A DNA stretch of 64,000 bases, taken from contig CM046447.1 in NCBI GenBank assembly GCA_025506515.1, positions 90,057,498 to 90,121,497 on the forward strand, in the 5' to 3' direction. Made by a program: the position numbers and the translations under genes. Below the pieces are notes generated by a model, which did not search any database, was not told the origin of the DNA, and was given only the letters and a program-made list of their open reading frames with translations. Below, one piece after another: positions 45,206 through 55,353 of this stretch. The stretch's first letter is position 1. Each line of letters opens with the position of its first letter. Source of the stretch: Flaveria trinervia. Taxonomy: Eukaryota > Streptophyta > Magnoliopsida > Asterales > Asteraceae.

Positions 45206-46391
45206 GATTGTTCCGATTCTGAAGGGTTCGAATTTTTAAGGCTTCTTGCCAAACACGTCGACGAAGGAGAAAGTTCGAGAAAAAAGATTATGAAAGGCGA
45301 TCATGTTAGGGCTAATAGCGTTCTTATGAACGATTATTTTATGGACAACTCAAAATATATAGACGAGATGTTTAAAAATAGGCGTCGGGTACCTTGAGAT
45401 TTATTTTTACGTATTGTTGAAGATATACGGAACAACTTTCCATGGCTCCGAGATGGGTTCGATGGGCGGTGGAAAGAAAATTTCACGGTAATCAAAAGGT
45501 CACTTCTGCAATACGTCAACTCGTAACAGGTAATGCACCCTACACATATGACGAATACTTAGTTATGTCTATTAGGACTTCTCGTGAATGTCTTAAATAT
45601 TTTTGCAAAACTATTATTGAAGTATACAATGATAAACATTTACGAATGTCTACTAGTCATGACATTGCATTATTGTACGTTGCACATCAATATATACATT
45701 GCCTTCCAGACATGTTCGGATTAATTGCACTCATTAGGAATGGAGAAATTGTCCTACATGTTTGCGAGGACGATATGATCGAGGTGACCACAATAGTCCT
45801 ACAATGATTCTTCAAGCCATGGCGTCACAGATTTTATGGATTTGGCATGCTTATTTTGGTTTATGTAGTTCTAACAACGACATTAAAGTTCTCAACCTTC
45901 ACACAAGAATTGAATGGAACTAACATGATATGTCTGTTTAATGTAAACATGCATCGATATAAACATGGTTACTATCTAGCTGACGGTATATATCTTTCTT
46001 GGTCAACTTTTGTGAAGTCATATTCTTATCCAGTTGAATACAAAGAAAAAAATTTAAAAAGGTGCAAGAGTATGCAAGAAAAGACGTTGAACGAGCTTTC
46101 AGTGTTTTAAAAACACGATGGCAAATATTTGCTCGACTGGTTAGAGCGATGAAGGTCAAGAGGATGAGTAGTCAAATATACGCCTACATTATACTTTACC
46201 ATATGGTTATAAAATATGATGGCAATGTTATTTCTCCCGTGCATATTCAAAATCCATCAACGAATCCACGTGATAATGAAAATACAATTTTGGAGTTAGG
46301 CAATGAGAACACACATTTTAAACTAATATTCGAACACGTAGAACACATTCCGGATAATGTGGATATCACGGTTTCGGATGACGAAGAATAA
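45206..46391 (+). pseudogene. PIF/Harbinger (HARBI1-like) transposase pseudogene
   Basis: The nuclease that would excise the element. Recognisable in order: a head with LMNDYFMDNSKYIDEMFKNRR (about 45328), LFLRIVEDI, then in another frame TSAIRQLVTGNAPYTYDEYL (about 45505), SRECLKYFCK, HDIALLYVAHQYIH, then YYLADGIYLSWSTFVKS (about 45972) and DVERAFSVLKTRWQIF (about 46083), the segment around the third acidic residue, with an acidic end (SDDEE) before TAA 46389-46391. A TGA at about 45396, frameshifts near 45470 and 46075 and loss of the GSIDCMHW-type first catalytic motif make it dead. Intact family members are about 400 residues. Confidence 0.87.
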
Positions 46392-46635
46392 TTTGTTTTA
46401 CTATCATCGTTATTTTTCTTGTATTTTTTTAACATAAACTGGTTTTTTTTATTTTAATGTAATTTGTAATTTTAAAAAAGCATTTTAATAAACAAAATAA
46501 AATAAAATAAAATGGTGTGGTATAATGTAGTGTGGTGAGTGTCCCGCTAAATTGGTGTGATGTGACGTGGTATGTTTTGATTGATGGGTGTGAGTGTAGT
46601 CTGATGGGTGTGGATGGGCACCCCCACCAACCTTA

Positions 46636-47237
46636 CATAATCTACCGAGAAACAACTGTGTAGCTTAATTTGTAAATTACGAATTGTATTATGTACACCC
46701 TCCATGTGAGGGGTGCATCTTTCTTTACAGACAACTCCTTTTATACTGAAGTTAACAACCTCGAATTCATCATATCATATGCGATTGTTGAAACCTTTTT
46801 CTGGTCATCAATTATATTGATTGTAATGCAGCCACCATCAGCAACGAACTACATATTTTGACGACAAAAATAACTTTGATTCTAAACTTACGACTTAAGA
46901 AAATACATAATCCAACCACAATATTGATGATCAATTTTAATGTTTGATGTTTAATGAGGCTTGAAGTGGTTTAAAACCGCTTTCAAAACCATATTCACTG
47001 CTTCTAAAATCCTTTTGTGTACTAACGTGCTTGTGTTATTTATACTAGTGGGGTGACCCTTGCTATGCATGACGTTGAACAATTTGAAAGAATTCTAATG
47101 ATTTATACGTTAGTATTAATCAGTTGCAAAAAGTTTACACGTAATACTTTGATAAAAAGAATATATAACAAGAAGAAAACTGTTAAAGATAAATGCTCGA
47201 GGGAGCTTTGTAGCGACATGTTTGTTCACATATTGCA
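46636..47237. other. Spacer
   Basis: No gene recognised. ATACTAGTGGGGTGACCC at about 47043 recalls a Helitron 3' end read on the minus strand, but no partner end was found. Confidence 0.4.
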
Positions 47238-48027
47238 GGATCATTTAAGGGATGACCACTTACAACACAACACACAATGAGAAGAGTGTTATAAAACACT
47301 TAACAAATCAAATAGGGAACTGGAAACAATATAGTATAATACTTAGAACACAAGTAAGTATGAGACAAGACAAGAACAAACAACACAAATATATTGGTTT
47401 TCAAGAATGTTGTATATTGGTCTTGAGTTCTTTTACAAGTGTTAAAACATAAAAAAATTCAAGGACCTGAGATACTTTATACTACATTTTACAGTCGGAT
47501 ATGCTTATAAAGCCAATTGGAAACATTTGATCTAGACAACAACAAAATTAAATGTAAAGTCAAATGACAGATTGTTTTTTGACTAGTATCTATGACATGA
47601 CATAGCTCACATCCTAATATATTACAAAAAGGATAAAGTAAATAAAATAAAAAGCAATAGACTCAAGATCTCAATGTACAGTTACCAAAAGCATTGATCT
47701 TTTCACCAACTTGTGTAAGTTGGTGAGTCATCAGAGTTGCAACGAAAAGTGGTCTAGCTTTATGGAAAAGTATATCATATAAAACATGTATCAAAAGTCT
47801 TTGGAATAAATCAGTCTTCACTTCTTGACTTCGGAAGACTTTGTCTTGAAGCTTCAGAAGATTTTGTCTTTGAAGCTTCGTAAGACTTCACTTTTGGCTT
47901 TAGAAGATGTTGGTTTTGGTTTTGGAAGATTTTACATTTGGAACAATTTTGATATATGGTGTAAAACTTCTGAAGCATTTTTACTCTGCACTTAAATGCA
48001 TGCATGCAGGAAAGACTTAGAATGTTT
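47238..48027. repeat. Dispersed repeat, copy B
   Basis: Second copy of the repeat at 32407-33135, in the same orientation, with the same order of words and the same hairpin (ACCAACTT, loop GTGT, AAGTTGGT at about 47705-47724). The two differ by many substitutions and small indels, so they are old relative to each other. Confidence 0.7.
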
Positions 48028-48391
48028 TAACGATAAATAAAATTTAATTTTAATGATATTATAACATTGCATTGGGCTCAATATGACACATTCCTGAACC
48101 CCACACATGAGGGAGCTTTGTAGCGCATGTTTGCTCCTTATGTGTTCTCATTATTCCGCATATATTTCTTCCATATGTGCATGTTTCTTTTCATGCTTTC
48201 AACGTCTATGTACAACCCTTCAAACATCAATAACCACCACCCTTAACATCTGTAGATTTGTTTTTGCCCTAATTCAAAGAGCATTCTCTTTTTTTAGAGA
48301 TCTGGATGTGGATGGATTTTATTTATGGATTGTTTTTACAAATGTGGTTTTGTGTGAGAAAAAATAAAAGATTGGTACTTCCTAAAACACA
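48028..48391. other. Spacer before the Cassandra element
   Basis: No convincing gene. GAGGGAGCTTTGTAGCG at 48109 also occurs at 47199, so a short duplication is present. Confidence 0.4.
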
Positions 48392-48396
48392 TATAA

Positions 48397-49043
48397 TGTG
48401 ACACCCTACACATATCCCACATCAGCCGTGAACAGGAGAGATTTTTGGTTCATAAGGAATGTCTGGCCTCTAACATTAACAACGCGTTTTGGGTGTATTG
48501 GTTGTGGATGAGAGGAGAACTCCGCAGTTAAGCGTGCTCAGGTGGGAGCAATTCAGGGATGGGTGACCTCCCTGGGAAGTTTTCACCCGGGCAAGCAAAA
48601 GCAAATCCGTGAGCTCCTCATGAGCAAAGCGGACAATATTGTTGATGCGAAGGGCCGGGTGTGACAGAATGGTATCAGAGCCACTCCTGTGTCGTTCGGG
48701 GTATGGGACATACCTCACCAAGGATGGTGACTTCTCGGGCTCATCGAGGACGACGAGTCCAAACAGGGGGTGCTTGTGACACCCTACACATATCCCACAT
48801 CGGCCGTGAACAGGAGAGATTCTTGGTTCATAAGGAATGTCTGGCCTCTAACATTAACAACGCGTTTTGGGTGTATTGGTTGTGGATGAGAGGAGAACTC
48901 CGCAGTTAAGCGTGCTCAGGTGGAAGCAATCCAGGGATGGGTGACCTCCCTGGGAAGTTTTCACCTGGGCAACCAAAAGCAAATCCGTAAGCCTTCGTGG
49001 GCAAAGCGGACAATATTGTTGATGCGAGGGGTCGGGTGTTACA
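48397..49043 (+). mobile_element. Cassandra TRIM retrotransposon, complete
   Basis: Two LTRs (48397-48666 and 48775-49043) flank only 108 bases of internal sequence: primer site TGGTATCAGAGCC at 48670 and a polypurine tract AAACAGGGGGTGCT at 48761. TATAA lies on both sides (48392-48396 and 49044-49048). The LTRs begin TGTGACACCC and contain 5S rRNA-like sequence, the hallmark of Cassandra, a plant TRIM that encodes no protein and depends on other elements' enzymes. The LTRs differ at only a few positions, so insertion was fairly recent. Confidence 0.95.
48515..48582 (+). promoter_or_regulatory. 5S rRNA-like internal promoter region in Cassandra 5' LTR
   Basis: GAACTCCGCAGTTAAGCGTG and GGGATGGGTGACCTCCCTGG match the 3' half of plant 5S rRNA, covering the A-box, intermediate element and C-box read by RNA polymerase III with TFIIIA. 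The same sequence is at 48893-48960 in the other LTR. Confidence 0.9.
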
Positions 49044-49048
49044 TATAA

Positions 49049-49549
49049 TTTCAAGGAAGAGAGGAGTGTGCAAGACCTGAAAGACCACAAGATAATGTCT
49101 AACAAAATGTTTGGTCCAGTTATGAATTCATTTTAATTTGACCCACTACCATAAACGAGTTTGAATGCTAATTTTAATTTCACAGTTATATATGTTTTAA
49201 CCTCATAACTTCAAGAATATATAGTTTATTCATATTAGCTTCATTTTAAACACGATCTTGTTCGTTTGATCCTCTTATATAGCCTAACACAAACGAAATG
49301 TTTAATAGTTTAATTAGTAAAATGACTACAAATAATTATTAGTTTCCAAAGTGAACTAACATGCATAACCACTAAATGTTTAGCTTGAGACTTCATTTTT
49401 TCTTTGCCAGTGTTGGATTTGAAGCAAGAGTCAGGTGTGATAGGGACTTACACGTTGAACAATACACATTCAATCTGATTCTTTAAAGATGGAAGAATCC
49501 TAAAGTTAGATACGTGTATCTTCATATTTAATTTTTATTTCTTTTTTAC
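49049..49549. other. Spacer
   Basis: AT-rich, nothing recognised. Confidence 0.4.
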
Positions 49550-50041
49550 TCTAATAAAATGATAACTATGAGAGATATGTGACAACATTGTATTTTTTTT
49601 ATCGAATATTTTCTCGCTTCTTTCTTTTATTGAATAATCAAATTAATTGCTAATAGTATTATTTATTTTTTTAGATTAAAATAGGTTTTTAATAAAGTAA
49701 GAAAGATATTTTTTTATTAATGTGATTTCTAAAGTTATAAAATATGATAAATTTCTAAAATATCAACCTTTTTTTAAAATACTATATATTTAAAATTGAT
49801 ATTTTTAAAAATAAATTTTTTAAATAAAATATAATTAAAATTGGAAGTTACAATAAGAAAGTTTCTAAAAATGATATTATTTTAAAACGTTTGTTTTAAA
49901 AGAAAATTTGTATTCTATTTATAGTAAGTATGTTTTCAATCATATTTCACCAATATGTTTTATAGTTAATATAATTTTATTTTATTTTATTTAGTAGTTT
50001 ATGTATTCAACTCGTGTAATATACGGGTTTATTAAAACTAA
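49550..50041 (+). mobile_element. Degenerate Helitron, same family as 35979-36541
   Basis: Shared interior words in the same order: TTTTCTCGCTTCT, ATTATTTATTTTTTTAG, GTTTTTAATAAA, TTTCTAAAATATCAA. The 3' end has a weakened hairpin (CTCGTGTAATATACGGG) and CTAA before T. The 5' end is fuzzy, as TCTAATAAAAT is preceded by C rather than A. Confidence 0.6.
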
Positions 50042-53000
50042 TTAATTATATAAGTTTTTATATGCAAAAACTTTTATTCTTGTTTTATACTTTTAGGTAT
50101 TCAGTTTTAAATTATAGTTAAATCTACATTCGTTAAAACTCCATGATGTTTATTGAAACTAATACTGTATAGTGTTAATTGATAAATATTTAGTTTTAAA
50201 GGAAATAATATATAAAGATATAATTTTTCCAAGACACGTCTTTGATACATTCAAAATGGTAGGGATGTGAGAGCGAATGCGTATATCACTGCCTACGTCA
50301 TCCCCTTTTTTTAAAATCATTTACCATAATAATATTGTTTTTTTAGTATAAAAAAGTGGGATTTCAATAATAAACAATGATAAAGAGAATGTCAACTGTC
50401 AATATGTGTTTTTTTTGCTTTTGTTGCAGCAAATCGAATGTCAATAAGTATTTTTGGTTCAAACGTGACCGATATAATATTTTCTTTGAGTGGAATTTAT
50501 CACCCTTTTTATATCATTATTATAATCTAATATACCCTACCGGTTTAACTATCTAGTTTGTCTTTTTCTTTTAACAAATATAAAATTGTACATGTTTTTT
50601 TATTTGTGTGGTATTTAATCAAGTTACTAAAGAATCCTTATAAACTATTGCGATCATTAAACACGCGGCCAGTCAACAAATCTTTTTTAATACCGTATAA
50701 TAATACATTTTTGCAAGTGTAAAATCTAAATGAGTAATAACTATAAAACTATAATTTGAAAAAATCAAACATCTAAAAACCTTCATTTATTTCTATTTTG
50801 TTAACTACTCAATTCTCAAACAACTAGTAATGTAATCTAGATGTGAAAATTGATCACAATGCTTCTAAAAAAAAGAAAAAGAACCGACCCTTGTACTTAA
50901 AATCTTGCTTTTGTTATACTACTCATCTGTGATTTGTTAATCTTCCTAACTCCTAAGTTTACATAGTTTCTTAACATATGTACCAAGTGTGCTCGAAAAG
51001 CATCATTGTAGCATCATGTAAAGTATACCATTAGTAACACCATTTCCTAGATGTTTTGATGGTTTTTATTCGGTTCTTGTAACGACTCGATCTATTTGGA
51101 GGCCTATGTGAAATTTAAATTTGAGGTCTTGTTTATATACTAATTATTAGCAACATACAAAAGTAAAGTAGCAAACAAGCAACAACAAAATATAAGACAA
51201 CAACTATTGGGAGTCTAAAAATTATAACTGAAATAAGTAAAACTTAAAACAAAGGTACTACATCTATTTTTTCACTACAAAATGAAATCAAAATACATAG
51301 GAGCCGTAAACAAAGAATAACAGAAAATAACACAGATGACAAACTAACTAAACTGATGTAAGATCGGCTAAAGAAATCGAATCATAAGGAGAAATGAACG
51401 AGAACATGATAGAGCTCAAAGTTCATTAAATACCAATAATTATTCATTTAAAAAGAAACTTGAACCATTATGACTCCTTTTGGGTTTTAAGTTTTTCTCT
51501 TCTTTGATGGGGGAACATCCTTTTGAAGTTTTAATAATCTTTTGAAGAGGGAGCATCCATGTTGGTTAAGATGTACCCATTTGGTCAACATCATTTGTTG
51601 TACTTATACGTGCATCTTCGCAATGAATATTACCCACATAGAGATAGCCATTAACTTCTAAAAACATTAAGTTACAGAGAAAATTATATAAATTGTCTTT
51701 TTGCTTTAATCAGATTGCACATTTAACCTCACACTTTTAAAACTATAAAATTAGTTCTAGTTTTTATATACTCATTGTCTTCAAATTTTAAAAATTACAA
51801 AGTTAGTTCAATTTTTTTTTGAGTATTGTACTTTTGGTCTCTAAAATTAAATTATAAAGTTAGTCCAAATTCTATGAAACACCTAAAAACTAAATTAATT
51901 TAATGTTATATATCAAAAGTGCAATGAGTACAAAGAAGTTTGGACTAATTTTGTAAATTTTAAAGTTTGGAGAGCAAAGGTGTTGATCGATTCGGTTATC
52001 GGTTTATTCGTTTTTGAAAATTTTCAGGCATAACCGAAAACTGAACCGATCCGAATTGAGAATATGGCTAACCGAACCGAATTTAAGCGGTTTAGTTTCG
52101 GTTAAAAACCGAAAAAATGAATTCAACCAAAAAAACGAATTTACCATTTGTTTATTTGTTTAAACATTGTTAACTTTAGGTTACTTGTATGATAATTACT
52201 CTCCATAAACATTTCATAAAAAATATAATCAAATAAAAAATATAATCGAATAACTAAACTGTTGAATTGTTAACAATCTCGTTTTCTAAAAATATAAGTA
52301 GTTGAAACTTTTTAAGAGATAGGATTCGAGACCTAGTTATGATCATTGGTATTAGGCTAGCATATACAATTTTAAATATATGGTTTAAACAAAACTATTT
52401 TACAAATTTAAGCTTGAGAAGTTAGTCTAAACTTATCCTATTTTGACTATTTAAGTTGAAAGATATTTATAATTAAAGAATCTAGTATGATAAATTGACA
52501 TATAAGACAATTGTATAGAAAACAAATAATTTGTACTTTAATTATTTAAACCATTATTCTATTAGTATTAACAAAATCTATTACATGTTATCAAAATTTA
52601 CCCTAGTGTAATCTTAGAAGATCTACCAAGCCATTACAACATTAAAAGTGAAGATACCAATGAAATCAACACTAGGATTGTCATCATTCTTGAGATGGTG
52701 TAGGAAATGGAAAAAAAAGCATAAGGTGAATACACACTTGAATTTTCATGATATCGCTTCAAAAACATCAAGTGATCAAGAATATTCTTTTGTATCTTAG
52801 TATAAAAAATAGAAAATACTATTAACATAACAACTTGATCAAAGAGTGATGTTACAAGTGACTATGCAAAAAGGAAATATTTAATATACCCCCAAAATAT
52901 TTGATTCTCAAAAGGTTAGTTACATTAATTCGTTACCACATTTAGTGACACAACAACTAGGAGTTCACATTTAGCGTAGTGTGTTGTGCTACGACAATTT

Positions 53001-54754
53001 TTTTGTTCATTCCTTACCGTTAAACGTATATGTGAACCTATAACTATTTTTGGGACAGATAGTAGCAGCTATAAATAATGTTGCTAAATTAGACGGATCA
53101 GTGTGTCAATATTGCGATGCTTGATAGGTTTTTTTTTTTTGACGGATTCAATTGCAATAGATCTTTTCAATGTTGCGATAGATTTCATTTGTGTAGCTCT
53201 AGATTTCTGCCGCTTCATAATTTCAGTGGCACATAGGTGCAATTTGTGTGAGCCAAACATCAAGTGAAATCAAATATGACACCTCTTATTTGTAAAAATC
53301 TATTGAGTGATTGTCGCTAAGCCTATGAAGATGGTTTTTCCTTAAGTTAGTAGTGTTATTAATATTTAGTAGAGGGCGGTTGCTTTTCAAAACAAGTTAT
53401 TATGGATTCAAATGCTTTTAAAGGTGGCAAGCAATGATCATGCTAAGTTGACTTTTTTTTTCATGTCTATAATCATTCCTTCGACTTTCATGTGAAGAAA
53501 TTTAAAACTTTTTTTTTTGTTAAATTTGGCTTATAATTTAGGGATTCGATTTGGGCGTTTTGAAACATAAGAATGATTCAAAAGTGATTATCGTTGTTTG
53601 TTTTAATGGAATAATGTTTTATAAACCTATAAAAGTTTTGTGAATATAGGTTTTTTTCCAAGATACTTCTCTTGTTTTTTACTCGAATACTTTCTTTCAC
53701 ACACTTCTTTTTCCCTTTATTTTTTTACTTTCAAAAACTTTCAAAAGAAAATAAAATCATACTAGTAGTATGCGAGAATAGTTTTTACAAAGATTTGGGG
53801 CTTAATTCTCTTGATCCTATAAAATTAAAATTGAACTAAACTTTATATAGAGTGTTAAAATTTTAATTTTAAAAGTTAACAGATAGGATAACGAATGTTT
53901 CTAGAGTTATAGTGGGTTCCCTAAAATACTTTTAAGTAAAAAATGACATTCACTTCAAATAATAGAAGAACTGAATCAAAAGATTGAAATCTTCTTATTT
54001 CTCACCATCACAAATTAAGTGTCTAACTAGTCAACTACCTCAAATGTTGCGTTGTTGCAGCCACTACCCCCATCGCATTCGCTACAATATGTTGCCACTA
54101 CCACAATCATCACAACCTCCCCGCAACCAACACATCCACCACTACCATCATCCTCACAATCACCGCCACTGTTTCGACACTACCATCATTGCCACCACCA
54201 TATTCCAACTTCTTTAACAAATTCATAAATGAAACATAATTATTTAGTCAACTTTAATACACCATAAATTCTAATTCAATTGAAATATTCTAAAGGCAAA
54301 CAACCTAATAAACCCAATTACGAGAGAGAAGTCTTTATTCTGGGTGTAGGAATGAAAGGTTACCCGGCCAGAAACTTCAATCAATCCTATGGCATCGTGA
54401 AATCTCTAATCGGAGTCATTAACAGTTCAACCTATAGGGACAACGCCAAGCGGAGGAGTCGGTTTAAATAAACCCATGAAGACGAAGGTCTGCAATAAGA
54501 CTTTGTCTAACTTTATTAAAATAAGAAATTAACATATCAGGTCTTGTTTACTATCTCCTAATATACGTGCGAAAATTACAGGATATTTCCTTCAACTTTA
54601 GGCGTATCTATCCTATCTCATATACATTTTTCTTTATACTGATCATTTTCAAATATTTAGTTCAATGAATACATCAATATTATAAAAGACATATTTGAAG
54701 ATAATAAAAAAATAAACATATATGTTAAATGTTAATTCTAAGATTTTGAGATGT
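50042..54754. other. Long AT-rich spacer, no gene recognised
   Basis: 51990-52130 is a run of AACCGAACCGAA/TTCGGTT-type words. 53990-54217 is CCA-rich and low in complexity, like 29735-30030. About 54330-54500 is less AT-rich and has a short open frame with no recognised family; its nearness to the rRNA-like island makes an organelle origin conceivable. Confidence 0.45.
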
Positions 54755-54816
54755 TTATAATATATATGTATATGTATATATATATATACAAACACACGTA
54801 TACATATATATATATG
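54755..54816. repeat. TA-rich microsatellite
   Basis: Alternating TATATG/TATATA with ACACACG, directly left of the GC-rich island. Confidence 0.8.
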
Positions 54817-55015
54817 GTTGCAGCACGTTCAGTCGTTAACTCCTCGCGCCGCGGCCGCCGTTTCTAGGACCGACCGACACCTCACCTGCACAGGTACCTA
54901 CTTAGTGTCGGTCGCAGATTCAACATAGCGTTCAGAGGCGGAGTGTTTCACGCGTTAGTTGGGCCCCTAATCCGCGTAGACCAAGGGCGAACACTCATCA
55001 TTTACGGCTTCTGGT
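54817..55015 (-). other. GC-rich island with antisense organellar-type SSU rRNA fragment
   Basis: In an AT-rich neighbourhood this 200-bp block stands out. CACTCATCATTTACGGC at 54992-55008 is the reverse complement of the near-universal small-subunit rRNA motif GCCGTAAACGATGAGTG with one C to T change. AGGCGGAGTGTTTCACGCG at 54936-54954 fits the neighbouring rRNA sequence, also antisense. The spacing and GTTGGGCCCC suit plant mitochondrial rrn18, from memory. Matching stops at about 55008. The left part (54817-54930) was not identified. Confidence 0.62.
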
Positions 55016-55149
55016 GGTTACTATTCTCTGGCAACAGACTTACCAGATGAAGAAATTATGCAGACCGAGAGAAAAAGGGGCTGGAAAATATACTTTGATT
55101 GAGTTTCAAGGAGTCCCGACGGCCAAAAACAGAAAAAATAATAATAAAA

Positions 55150-55268
55150 AAATAAAGAATATATATATATACATATACATATATATATCTATATATATGT
55201 ATATATATATAGGTATATATGTATATAATATATATATACACACACACACATATACATATATATACATA
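55150..55268. repeat. TATA/CA microsatellite
   Basis: A long ATATATAC run with an ACACAC core at 55239-55250. Frames reading Ile-Tyr repeats through it are artefacts. Confidence 0.85.
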
Positions 55269-55347
55269 ATTTTGCTAAATCCTAAAGAAGAAATGTTTTT
55301 CTTTTCTTCCAGCTCTGTTGCAACATTCATAGTTGAACACCAGCCCA
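55269..55347 (+). repeat. Direct repeat shared with the Helitron interior
   Basis: About 79 bases match 55492-55571 with around five changes (GCTAAATCC.AAAGAAGAAATG, TTGCAACATTCA.AGTTGAACACCAGC). One copy lies just outside the Helitron's left end and one inside, suggesting the Helitron landed in or next to a relative of itself. Confidence 0.85.
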
Positions 55348-55353
55348 TCTATA

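Larger units (their letters stand above)
44827..46632 (+). mobile_element. PIF/Harbinger DNA transposon, inactive
   Basis: TTA stands on both sides (44824-44826 and 46633-46635), the 3-bp duplication typical of the superfamily. The ends are inverted: GGGGGTGGTGGGGGCGC on the left and GGGCACCCCCACCAACC on the right share TGGTGGGGG. Inside is a broken Harbinger-type transposase on the plus strand. The Myb-like partner protein of this superfamily is not present in what remains. Length is 1806 bp. Confidence 0.85.

Noticed and set aside
47030..47070. Minus-strand Helitron end
   Set aside because: CTAG and T are present, but no good hairpin and no partner 5' end were found.
48476..49105. Minus-strand frames of about 80 codons
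   Set aside because: They are antisense to the Cassandra LTRs, which encode no protein.
54841..54860. Vector or cloning-site contamination (GCGGCCGC-like)
   Set aside because: The adjoining bases contain rRNA-like plant organelle sequence and no vector sequence was recognised.
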